From Ruminococcus sp. UBA7013 (GTDB taxonomy: Bacteria; Bacillota; Clostridia; Oscillospirales; Ruminococcaceae): DNA of 25,923 bases. The stretch is from NCBI GenBank assembly GCA_002449585.1, contig DJXD01000079.1, positions 26,551-52,473 on the forward strand, written 5' to 3'. This document shows, piece after piece, positions 8,007 through 15,042 of this stretch (position 1 is its first letter; each line of letters starts with the position of its first letter). The notes below the pieces were generated by a model that did not search any database, was not told the DNA's origin, and saw only the letters and a list, made by a program, of their open reading frames with translations. The position numbers were made by a program, and so were the translations under genes.

Positions 8007-9611
8007 TTTTTGTTTCTGCATGAGCAAATGTTTCAGATCTTCCTGTGATGTCAGAATCAGCACAAATCCATAAATTATAATTGCGGAAATGACAGCAATG
8101 ATAAAAGCAGGACGTTCTGAAATAGGCTCACGCATTCGATCATATAGAATTCTTGCTGTTCCAGCGCATAAGATTCCTCCCCAGATCTGAAAACAATAGG
8201 GTTTTACAAGATGGAGTTCTTGTTTTAATTCTTTTTGTAAGCAGATCAGCGCAAAAATCAGGATAAAGCCATAACAGAAGCTTGTCGAAATCGCCGCTCC
8301 TGCCGTGCAGAAATGAGGGATCAGAAATAAATTGCCTATGATCTTGAGAATTACGCCCGGAAGCATGATTTTCACAGGCAGATCTTCCCGGCCAATTGCT
8401 TGTAATAGGCTGAATACTGGGAATGATAGACATAAAAAAAGCAATCCCGGCGCAAGCCAGCGCAATCCCGGAATGGCCGCCCGGATTTCGGCATCTTTCC
8501 CGGAAAATAGAAATATCAAAATTCCATCAGGAATGGCAAATATTCCCCATGCGGCAGGAATCGCAAGCATTCCGGTTAATAATAATACTTGTCGGGCATA
8601 ATCTGCGGCCTGTCGATGATCACCGGCTGACCAGGCCTGTGCCGTGCAAGGAAGAACACTTTTGGCAAGCATATTCGTTAAGGATGGCACTAGATTGAAT
8701 ACTGTTATAGATAAGCCCATGAATGAACCATATACAAATGCTGCCGCTTCTTCGGGGGGAATGCCGTTTGCAAGATCGGCTTTCTGATAAAAATCAGCTG
8801 GATCAGAAAGAAGCATTGCAGAAAATAATCGCATGATCGTGAGCAGATCGGCCAAAGAAGTGAGATTTGTCACAAGTGCGCCCAATGCTGCCGGAATCAT
8901 GATTTTCAAAAGCAGTTTCAGGATATGTCTGACAGTGGGAACGGGTTCAGAAGTGAGGGGAGATTTTTGTGTGATGTTTTTGCATACAAGAGAAAGATAG
9001 CCTATGACAGTAGAGAGCGTTACGCCTAACACCGCCCCACATGCGCCCCGACTTTCGGGAGAGCCATGCACAAAAGGAATCTGCATGAAGAGATGACAGA
9101 AAAGCAAGCCAAAGGCTAATTTTGCCAATGCTTCCAGAGCCTGAGAAATGGCTGTGGGGGTCATGGTGCATAATCCTTCATAATAGCCTCGTTCTACTGC
9201 TGTTAGACAGCAGAATAAAATAGCTGGAGCGATGGCCATGACCGCTGGCCATGCTTCGGGACTGGCGGCGGTTTGCTGTGTAAAGAATCGGGAAAAGATG
9301 GCACAGATCGCCATCCCGGCCAATCCCATAGCCAGACATAGCATTCTTGCAATCTGTCTGACTTTCCGGGCACAGGCATATTTTCCTCTTGCGGAAAAAT
9401 CTGCTGTTGGCCGGGCAACTGCTGTAGATAGGCCTGTTACGAATATAGCATATATTGGCAGAAAAAGGCCATAAGCACAGCTGAAATATCCCATACCTGT
9501 GCCCCCTAATAGGGCTGTCAGAGGGAGTTTGAACAATGCACCGCAGATTTTTGCGAAAATTGCTGATCCTGTCAATAGCAGTGATCCTTGCAAAAAACTT
9601 TGTTTTTTCAT
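7995..9611 (-). CDS. SpoVB/MurJ-superfamily polysaccharide flippase
   Basis: A multi-spanning MOP-superfamily membrane protein that would flip a lipid-linked saccharide across the membrane. It has about 14 hydrophobic segments. The beginning, GALFKLPLTALLGGTGMGYF followed by a run with AYGLFLPIYA, resembles the SpoVB/Polysacc_synt family, where similar residues follow the first helix. Start choice: the frame is open to 9695, but AAAGGAG lies 8 bases before the ATG at 9611 and the product then begins MKKQSFLQGSLLLTGSA; this gives 538 residues, the usual length. It stands alone between a divergent aminotransferase operon and the isp operon. Which lipid it moves (peptidoglycan precursor, spore-related or other) cannot be told; I would not name it spoVB without evidence of sporulation. 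Confidence 0.9.
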   Translation of the reverse strand: MKKQSFLQGSLLLTGSAIFAKICGALFKLPLTALLGGTGMGYFSCAYGLFLPIYAIFVTGLSTAVARPTADFSARGKYACARKVRQIARMLCLAMGLAGMAICAIFSRFFTQQTAASPEAWPAVMAIAPAILFCCLTAVERGYYEGLCTMTPTAISQALEALAKLAFGLLFCHLFMQIPFVHGSPESRGACGAVLGVTLSTVIGYLSLVCKNITQKSPLTSEPVPTVRHILKLLLKIMIPAALGALVTNLTSLADLLTIMRLFSAMLLSDPADFYQKADLANGIPPEEAAAFVYGSFMGLSITVFNLVPSLTNMLAKSVLPCTAQAWSAGDHRQAADYARQVLLLTGMLAIPAAWGIFAIPDGILIFLFSGKDAEIRAAIPGLRWLAPGLLFLCLSFPVFSLLQAIGREDLPVKIMLPGVILKIIGNLFLIPHFCTAGAAISTSFCYGFILIFALICLQKELKQELHLVKPYCFQIWGGILCAGTARILYDRMREPISERPAFIIAVISAIIIYGFVLILTSQEDLKHLLMQKQKSCI

Positions 9612-9682
9612 ATGGATTTCTCCTTTCCGGATCTGTTCTGAAAAATTTTTTCGGAATAACAAGATTTTTTTCAAAAATCCTG

Positions 9683-9711
9683 TTGCCGAAATCAAAATTA
9701 TGTGCTATAAT
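9683..9711 (+). promoter_or_regulatory. Sigma-A-type promoter of the aminotransferase-trpS-mazG-hup-rqcP operon
   Basis: TTGCCG (9683-9688), 17 bases, then a perfect TATAAT (9706-9711). The expected start point is near 9718. No later promoter of similar quality was seen before the terminator at 14853-14880, so it could drive seven genes. Confidence 0.75.
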
Positions 9712-9721
9712 AGTAACAGTA

Positions 9722-9740
9722 CTCTGTGAAGGTCACAGAG
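9722..9740 (+). promoter_or_regulatory. Stem-loop at the 5' end of the aminotransferase mRNA
   Basis: A 7-bp perfect inverted repeat (CTCTGTG and CACAGAG) with a 5-base loop begins within a few bases of the predicted transcription start. It leaves the ribosome binding site AGAAGGATG (9752-9760) free. It could be a 5'-end mRNA-stabilising hairpin or, as DNA, a small operator-like palindrome overlapping the start site. The role is not decided by sequence. Confidence 0.4.
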
Positions 9741-9765
9741 AATATCAAATCAAGAAGGATGATCT

Positions 9766-10959
9766 ATGAATTACCAATTTTCTGAAAAAGTATCTCATTT
9801 ACAAGCATCAGCCATTCGTGAGATCTTAAAATTCACATCCGTTCCCGGAGTGATTTCCTTCGCTGCTGGAAATCCTGCTCCGGAGGCGTTTCCTGTGAAG
9901 GCTGTCCGTGAAATCTCGGAAAAATTATTTCAGGAAGATCCGGTTTCTGTCCTGCAATATGGTATTACAGAGGGCTATCTTCCTCTCAGGGATCTCATGA
10001 AAGAACGCATGACAGCTCAGGGAAATTTTAAATCAGACTCAGAAGAACTGATTATCACCTCTGGCGCACAGCAAGTGATGGAACTGGCCTGCAAATCGCT
10101 CTGCAATCCGGGAGATACGCTGATCTGCGAAGCTCCCAGCTTTATCGGCTCGCTAAATGCGTTTAAATCTTATAATGTCAATCTGGTAGGCGTTCCGCTG
10201 GATGAGGAAGGCATGAATCCGGAAAAACTGGAACAGGCATTGAAAGAAAATGCTAATACAAAGCTGATTTATTTGATTCCTAATTTTCAGAATCCTACCG
10301 GAAAAACAACAACGCTGAAGCGACGGAAAGAATTATACGCACTGGCGCAGAAATATGATGTGATCATAATTGAAGATAATCCATATGGAGATTTGCGCTT
10401 TGCTGGTGAAGATGTGCCGACAATCAAGAGTATGGATACAGATGGGCGTGTGATTTATGCCGGAAGCTTTTCCAAAGTACTTGCGCCGGGAATCCGTGTC
10501 GGATATGGCATTGCGCCGAAAGAAGTCATTGCAAAAATGGTTGTCTGCAAACAGGTTTCTGATGTGCAGACGAATAATTTTGGCCAAATGCTGGCATATC
10601 AGTTTATGCAAACAGTGGATTTTGATGCCCATCTAGCTGGCCTTCGTGTGATTTATCAGCAGAAGGCAGAAAGAATGCTGAATGGAATTGCACAGCATTT
10701 TTCTAAGAAAGTTTCCTATACTAGGCCGGAAGGCGGTCTTTTTCTGTGGTGTACACTTCCCGAAGGGAGTGACATGACAGGATTCTGCCAGAAAGCGGTA
10801 CAGGAATATAAAATAGCAGTTGTCCCCGGAAATGCGTTTATGGTCTCTGAAAATGATGTGACATATTCTTTCCGGCTGAATTATTCCACCCCTAAGGATG
10901 AGGATATTGATAAAGGAATTGCTGTTCTGGGACAGCTGACAAAAACAATGTTTGATTAA
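9766..10959 (+). CDS. PLP-dependent class I aminotransferase (MocR-C/LysN-like, 2-aminoadipate or aromatic type)
   Basis: A 397-residue fold-type I aminotransferase. Visible active-site features: substrate loop SFAAGNPAPEAFPV (about 31-44), NPTGK (176-180) for the cofactor ring, D204 and Y207 in EDNPYGDLRF, the PLP lysine K237 in AGSFSKVLAPGIRVGY, and the carboxylate-binding arginine in YSFRLNYST near the C-terminus. The pattern matches the PLP family of MocR regulators and LysN, without a DNA-binding domain. The amino donor is not determined; being first in an operon with trpS hints at an aromatic or general amino-acid role but does not prove it. AGAAGGATG precedes the start. Confidence 0.93.
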   Translation: MNYQFSEKVSHLQASAIREILKFTSVPGVISFAAGNPAPEAFPVKAVREISEKLFQEDPVSVLQYGITEGYLPLRDLMKERMTAQGNFKSDSEELIITSGAQQVMELACKSLCNPGDTLICEAPSFIGSLNAFKSYNVNLVGVPLDEEGMNPEKLEQALKENANTKLIYLIPNFQNPTGKTTTLKRRKELYALAQKYDVIIIEDNPYGDLRFAGEDVPTIKSMDTDGRVIYAGSFSKVLAPGIRVGYGIAPKEVIAKMVVCKQVSDVQTNNFGQMLAYQFMQTVDFDAHLAGLRVIYQQKAERMLNGIAQHFSKKVSYTRPEGGLFLWCTLPEGSDMTGFCQKAVQEYKIAVVPGNAFMVSENDVTYSFRLNYSTPKDEDIDKGIAVLGQLTKTMFD

Positions 10960-10973
10960 GAAAGGAAATTATT

Positions 10974-11513
10974 ATGGCAATTGTAAGACGTTCCCCCCTT
11001 GACCCGTATCCGGTCACACAAAGTTATCTGGCTACTAGAAACAGTGCCCTGCATATTCCTCCGGTGCAGTTTTCAAATATGAAATTCAAGTCTGATGAAG
11101 TCTATGGAATGATTATTGATATTCCAATGGGTCAAACTGTGATGGTGACTATGGTATGCTTTATCAATGGCGCAGCAAATCTGTATTTTAATAATGGCAG
11201 TGAATATACAGGCGCATCGACAAAATATAAAGCCGTTGTGCAGGCTGCCAGAAATCTGGTTGTCAATGCGAATGATCTCAAGAAAACATGTAAGAGAACT
11301 TCTCAATTTCCACTTCCAGTGGCAGGAAAGCATTTTGTTTATATGATGACAAAAAGAGGAACTTTCCGAGCAGAGATCGATCCTAGAACAATCCAGACAG
11401 AAGGAAAAGAAAAACGTGTGGTTTATTATTTATATCAGCAAGTGATGGGCGCACTCCGTGTAGCACAGCTGCGTGATGCCGAAAATCTGCCGGAAGGCGG
11501 TAAAAAAGCATGA
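10974..11513 (+). CDS. Conserved-looking protein of unknown function, 179 residues
   Basis: I do not recognise a family. The protein has no signal peptide or membrane segment. It is rich in beta-prone stretches (YGMIIDIPMGQTVMVTMVCF, then FINGAANLYFNNGSEYTG), followed by an alpha-prone central part (KYKAVVQAARNLVVNANDL) and a basic motif KKTCKRTSQFPLPVAGKHFV. The C-terminal half has MTKRGTFRAEID and KRVVYYLYQQVMGALRVAQL. This could be a small alpha/beta sandwich cytoplasmic protein. It starts 14 bases after the aminotransferase gene behind GAAAGGAAAT, and its stop overlaps the trpS start by 4 bases, so it is tightly co-translated with trpS. Codon use looks like its neighbours, so it is a resident gene and not recent DNA. 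Confidence 0.8.
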   Translation: MAIVRRSPLDPYPVTQSYLATRNSALHIPPVQFSNMKFKSDEVYGMIIDIPMGQTVMVTMVCFINGAANLYFNNGSEYTGASTKYKAVVQAARNLVVNANDLKKTCKRTSQFPLPVAGKHFVYMMTKRGTFRAEIDPRTIQTEGKEKRVVYYLYQQVMGALRVAQLRDAENLPEGGKKA

Positions 11514-12523
11514 GCGAGGCAGAACAGAAAAAGCTGATTTTCAGCGGCATTCAGCCAACCGGAACTTTTACGCTTGGGAATTATATCGGCGCAATCCGGA
11601 ATTGGAAGCCCTTACAGGAAGAATATCGCTGTGTATATTCTGTTGTGGATGAACATGCTTTGACAGTAAAGATTGATCCGGCAAAACTCCGCCAGAAAAC
11701 GCTGGAAGCTTATGCCCAGCTTCTGGCCTGTGGGATTGATCTTGATAAATCTTTGTTATTTATTCAAAGTCATGTTCCAACACATGCCCAGCTTTCCTGG
11801 ATTCTAAATTGCTCCACGCAGTTCGGAGAATTATCCAGAATGACGCAGTTTAAAGATAAAAGCCAGCGGCATCCTGATGATGTGAATGCAGGCCTGTTTG
11901 ATTATCCCGTACTCATGGCGGCAGATATTCTGGTGTATAATGCCGATCTTGTTCCGGTGGGTGCGGATCAGATGCAGCATCTGGAACTTGCAAGAACCAT
12001 TGCAAGGCGATTTAATGGCCGCTATGGAGAGACGTTTACCGTCCCGGAAGGCTATGTTGCTCCCGTGGGCGCAAAAGTGATGTCGTTACAAGATCCAAGT
12101 AAGAAAATGTCAAAATCAGATGAAAATCCTAATGCTGTGATTTTGATTCTGGATGATAAAGACACGATTATCAGAAAATGCAAACGGGCAGTGACAGACA
12201 GCGAAACAGAAATTATTTTCCGGGAAGGCAAAGACGGAATTAATAATCTGCTGACAATTTATTCTGCCGTTACAGGTAAAACCATTCCAGAAGCAGAAAA
12301 AGAATTTGCCGGTCAAGGCTATGGCAGTTTTAAAATCGCTGTCGGTGAGGCTGTTGCAGATCATCTTGCACCTGTCAGAGAAGAATATGCCCGGCTGATC
12401 GCTGATAAAGCATATCTGAAAGAATGCTATACCAGATGCGCCGCCGAAGCACTGCATTATTCCCAGAGGATTTTAAATAAAGTCTATCGCAAAGTCGGTT
12501 TTGTGGCTTCTGAAATCAGGTGA
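11510..12523 (+). CDS. trpS: Tryptophan--tRNA ligase
   Basis: It charges tRNA-Trp with tryptophan using ATP. 337 residues, the normal bacterial size. Class I synthetase signatures are present: the HIGH-equivalent in GIQPTGTFTLGNYIGAIRNW (TLGN at 21-24), DYPVLMAADILVYNADLVPVG for the active site, GADQMQHLELARTIARRFN, and KKMSKS at 198-203. The C-terminal helices are intact. The start overlaps the upstream 179-residue gene by 4 bases. It is an internal operon gene with no room for a T-box leader directly before it, which is notable because many Firmicutes trpS genes are T-box controlled. Confidence 0.97.
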   Translation: MSEAEQKKLIFSGIQPTGTFTLGNYIGAIRNWKPLQEEYRCVYSVVDEHALTVKIDPAKLRQKTLEAYAQLLACGIDLDKSLLFIQSHVPTHAQLSWILNCSTQFGELSRMTQFKDKSQRHPDDVNAGLFDYPVLMAADILVYNADLVPVGADQMQHLELARTIARRFNGRYGETFTVPEGYVAPVGAKVMSLQDPSKKMSKSDENPNAVILILDDKDTIIRKCKRAVTDSETEIIFREGKDGINNLLTIYSAVTGKTIPEAEKEFAGQGYGSFKIAVGEAVADHLAPVREEYARLIADKAYLKECYTRCAAEALHYSQRILNKVYRKVGFVASEIR

Positions 12524-12527
12524 TTGC

Positions 12528-13325
12528 ATGGTAGAGTATACGCAGAAAGCAGAGTATAATATTCATGATCTTCTCGAAATTATGAAACTGCTCCGCAGTC
12601 CCGGCGGATGCCCCTGGGATCAGGAACAAAATCATACTTCTATCCGGAATGATCTGCTCGAAGAAGCTTATGAAGCCGCAGAAGCAATTGACTTGCTGGA
12701 TATGACCATGCTCCGGGAAGAGCTCGGAGACGTGCTTTTGCAAGTGATCTTTCACTGCACACTCGCAGAAGAAGAACAGGCATTTGATTTTAATGCCGTC
12801 TGTGATGAAATCTGTAAAAAACTGATTATTCGCCATCCTCATGTATTCGGCGATGTGATTGCTAAAGATACAGAGACCGTTTTGAATAATTGGGATGCTA
12901 TCAAGATGGAAACTAAGCATCAGGAAACTTATGCCGATACACTCAATGCAGTAGCAAAATCGCTTCCGGCTCTTTCCCGTGCCCAAAAGGTCGGCAAACG
13001 TGCCGGAAAGGCCGGCATGGATTTCCGTACCCCGGAAGATGCCTTTTCCTGCATTCGATCTGAAACAGAAGAATTACAGGAAGCCATGCAGTTAGGTAAT
13101 ACAGATCAGATCACAGAAGAATTAGGAGATCTGTTATTTTCTTGTGTCAATACTGCCCGAAAATTGGGCATTGATGCGGAACAGGCTCTTTCACAATCCA
13201 CACAGAAATTTATCCGCCGCTTTGCAGATACAGAATCTCTTGTCAAGGCAGACGGAAAAAATATGCCTGATCTTCCAATAGAAATTTTAGATACTTACTG
13301 GAATCAGGCTAAGAAAAATAATTAA
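12528..13325 (+). CDS. mazG: Nucleoside triphosphate pyrophosphohydrolase MazG
   Basis: It hydrolyses (d)NTPs to monophosphates and pyrophosphate, cleaning the nucleotide pool. Two MazG domains are visible: the N-terminal one has LRSPGGCPWDQEQ, the EExxE metal site in LLEEAYEAAEAID and ELGDVLLQVIFH; the second has SETEELQEAM and ELGDLLFSCVNTARKLG. Start choice: a TTG at 12501 is in frame within trpS, but the ATG at 12528 has AGGTGA four bases upstream, itself overlapping the trpS stop; this gives 265 residues, typical of the family. In Bacillus the yabN-yabO neighbourhood carries the same partners; here mazG is followed by hup and then rqcP. Confidence 0.95.
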   Translation: MVEYTQKAEYNIHDLLEIMKLLRSPGGCPWDQEQNHTSIRNDLLEEAYEAAEAIDLLDMTMLREELGDVLLQVIFHCTLAEEEQAFDFNAVCDEICKKLIIRHPHVFGDVIAKDTETVLNNWDAIKMETKHQETYADTLNAVAKSLPALSRAQKVGKRAGKAGMDFRTPEDAFSCIRSETEELQEAMQLGNTDQITEELGDLLFSCVNTARKLGIDAEQALSQSTQKFIRRFADTESLVKADGKNMPDLPIEILDTYWNQAKKNN

Positions 13326-13346
13326 TATCTTTAGGAGGAATTTATT

Positions 13347-13634
13347 ATGACCAAATCTGAATTAATCGCACTTTATGCCAAAACCAGAAAGCGCAGCAGA
13401 AGAGAAGCAGAGGAAGATGTCAATTTTGTATTCAACACAATCCGGGATACACTGGCTGAAAATGAAAAAGTCGTTCTGACAGGTTTCGGGACATTCGATG
13501 TCAGAGACCGGAAAGCAAAACGTTGCCTGAATCCTCGCACAGGCGATCCGATTCAGCTTCCCCCCGGAAAAGCTCCAGCATTCAAGGCTGGCAGAGGGTT
13601 GAAAGAAGCTGTAAATCCGAAAAAGAAAGACTGA
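13347..13634 (+). CDS. hup: HU-family DNA-binding protein
   Basis: A 95-residue HU/IHF-family nucleoid protein that binds and bends DNA as a dimer. It has the helical N-terminal half (TKSELIALYAKTRKRSRREA), the TGFGTFDVRDRKAK signature, and the beta-arm region with NPRTGDPIQLPP, in which the proline at the arm tip that wedges between base pairs is expected. A strong TTAGGAGG site lies 7-8 bases before the ATG, the best ribosome binding site in this operon, which fits the high expression usual for HU. The terminal VNPKKKD tail is basic. Confidence 0.95.
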   Translation: MTKSELIALYAKTRKRSRREAEEDVNFVFNTIRDTLAENEKVVLTGFGTFDVRDRKAKRCLNPRTGDPIQLPPGKAPAFKAGRGLKEAVNPKKKD

Positions 13635-13640
13635 TTCCCT

Positions 13641-14600
13641 ATGATGCCGATCCTGAAAAAATGCATTCCCTGTGCGGTAATATTAGCAGTACTATGCGGC
13701 TGTGCAGGGTGCGGGATCGAGCCAGCGACAAAACCGGATACAATTGAGGATATTTTAAATTTGAAATCTTCTCAGGAAGAAACCCGTCCGGAAACCAGAA
13801 CAGCATCTTTATTTTCTGCATCTGAATCTGTCACAGAATATCAAAGCATTTTCTTTGGAACAGAAACCGAGCCGGATACAGTCCAGATAGAAACAGAATC
13901 AGAATCTGTCACAGAAACAGAAGAGATGACAGAAGAAAGCACTATGATGACCGAAACCGAGCCGGAAGCATCAGAGACAACACCGCCTGTTGTCATTCCG
14001 GTGGCTTCGGAATGGAAAGCGGCTTACCGGGATTTTCTCCGGGATGGCGGATATTTAGATACGCTTTCAGAAACCACACCAGAAAAAGAGCTTAAATTCC
14101 TGCTTTTGTATCTGGATGAGGATGATATTCCTGAATTGCTTTTGCAAACTTCCAGTTATGTATTATTATATACTTATGAGAATCATAAGATTAATTATCT
14201 GCATCATTTTCGAACGAGCCGCTATAGTTATGAATTTTATTATAGGCCATATCATAATATGATCGCTTCTTTGCAGGGGTCTGTCATGGCAGATGGTACA
14301 TATTGGGAAATTCGGGAATATGAAAATAAATATAGGCTTTCTCTGCGAAAAAAATATTGTTATCCGACACGGATCTATAGCTATGAGATTTATCAGGAAC
14401 AGGGGATGAATATTGATCTTGATAAAGCCCCAGAGCTGGATATTTGGCCGGAAATGAAACAGATGCTTGGAACGAGCTGGATTGGAATCCCGGATGTGTT
14501 TGCATCGGATGAATTAATCAGCCGCTATGAGATCACAGAGGAAAATCTGGATATGCTTTTTGAATATCCGGAAGATCCTACAGAAGAAACAGAGGCATAA
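13641..14600 (+). CDS. Predicted lipoprotein of unknown function with a Glu/Thr-rich linker
   Basis: A 319-residue exported protein. The first 25 residues form a lipoprotein signal: KK, a hydrophobic run, and LCGC with C21 as the likely lipidated cysteine. Residues about 45-118 are a low-complexity Thr/Glu/Ser linker (repeats such as TETEPDT and ESESVTETEE), which would hold the folded domain away from the membrane. The C-terminal domain starts near SEWKAAYRDFLRDGG and contains LLYLDEDDIPELLLQ, a motif common in clostridial lipoproteins and resembling a short acidic, calcium-loop-like turn. It starts 6 bases after hup with only a weak ribosome site, and interrupts the common hup-rqcP adjacency. 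Function unknown. Confidence 0.8.
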   Translation: MMPILKKCIPCAVILAVLCGCAGCGIEPATKPDTIEDILNLKSSQEETRPETRTASLFSASESVTEYQSIFFGTETEPDTVQIETESESVTETEEMTEESTMMTETEPEASETTPPVVIPVASEWKAAYRDFLRDGGYLDTLSETTPEKELKFLLLYLDEDDIPELLLQTSSYVLLYTYENHKINYLHHFRTSRYSYEFYYRPYHNMIASLQGSVMADGTYWEIREYENKYRLSLRKKYCYPTRIYSYEIYQEQGMNIDLDKAPELDIWPEMKQMLGTSWIGIPDVFASDELISRYEITEENLDMLFEYPEDPTEETEA

Positions 14601-14601
14601 T

Positions 14602-14847
14602 ATGCGTTTAGACAAATATCTGAAAAATTCCCGGCTGATCAAACGCCGGACAGTGGCAAATGAAGCCTGTGACGCTGGAAAAGTACTCGTCAATGATAAA
14701 ATTGCAAGAGCTTCTTATGATGTCAAAATCAATGATGTGATTGAAATTCAGATGGGTGCGAAATCCGTAAAAGTACGAGTTCTTAATCTGGCAGAGAATG
14801 CAACAAAGGCAAATGCTGCTACAATGTATGAAGTAGTTGTATCATAA
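14602..14847 (+). CDS. rqcP: S4-domain RNA-binding protein, RqcP/YabO-like
   Basis: An 81-residue protein made almost entirely of one S4 domain: RLDKYLKNSRLIKRRTVANE, then AGKVLVNDKIARASYDVKINDVIEI. In Bacillus, RqcP (YabO) sits between the 50S subunit and peptidyl-tRNA and supports poly-alanine tailing in ribosome quality control with RqcH. Start choice: the frame is open from 14527, inside the lipoprotein gene, but the ATG at 14602 directly follows the lipoprotein stop, and the product then begins MRLDKYLK as in the family. Company with mazG and hup supports this call over Hsp15. Confidence 0.9.
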   Translation: MRLDKYLKNSRLIKRRTVANEACDAGKVLVNDKIARASYDVKINDVIEIQMGAKSVKVRVLNLAENATKANAATMYEVVVS

Positions 14848-14852
14848 TTACA

Positions 14853-14880
14853 AAAATCCGCTGAAATTTCAGCGGATTTT
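14853..14880. terminator. Intrinsic terminator after rqcP
   Basis: A perfect 28-base palindrome with arms of 14 bases (TTTCAGCGGATTTT on the right) starts 5 bases past the rqcP stop. The outer A/T ends give a T tract in either direction, so it can stop the long plus-strand operon and any read-through from the opposite strand. Confidence 0.88.
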
Positions 14881-15042
14881 ATGCATTTAGTAGAAATTGA
14901 AAATTTTAAAAAAAATATCCAATATTTTTGGATCTGGAGTGTTATATTAATGAAGTCTCCATTTTCGGCAAAAATAGAAATTTTCAAGCTTTCGTAAAGA
15001 GGTAACATCAGGGGCATTCCGCAATGGAATGCCCTTGGTGTT
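14881..15042. other. AT-rich gap between convergent transcription units
   Basis: No gene is supported. Inverted repeats are: a 6-bp hairpin ATCCAA/TTGGAT (14917-14933) whose minus-strand reading is followed by eight T bases, so it may be a weak terminator for the secreted-protein gene; a 10-bp long-range repeat (TTGAAAATTT at 14897-14906, complement at 14978-14987); and the GC-rich stem at 15009-15037. Confidence 0.5.
15009..15037. terminator. Strong GC-rich hairpin just past the secreted SGNH-dockerin gene
   Basis: GGGCATTCC (15012-15020) pairs with GGAATGCCC (15026-15034) around a 5-base loop. On the plus strand it extends to 12 bp and is followed by GTGTTTTA; on the minus strand it is shorter and lacks a T run. 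It lies 6 bases past the minus-strand stop, so an mRNA 3'-end structure is most likely. Orientation is uncertain. Confidence 0.5.

Noticed and set aside
10960..11510. T-box leader for trpS
   Set aside because: The space before trpS is fully coding (the 179-residue gene) and no T-box sequence was seen there or in the short operon leader at 9718-9765.
12516..12986. Minus-strand open frame of 156 codons opposite mazG
   Set aside because: Lies entirely antisense to a well-supported mazG; no family resemblance or ribosome site.
14951..14998. 15-codon plus-strand frame (MKSPFSAKIEIFKLS) in the gap after rqcP
   Set aside because: GGAG lies 11 bases upstream, but there is no promoter after the terminator and no following gene for a leader peptide to control.
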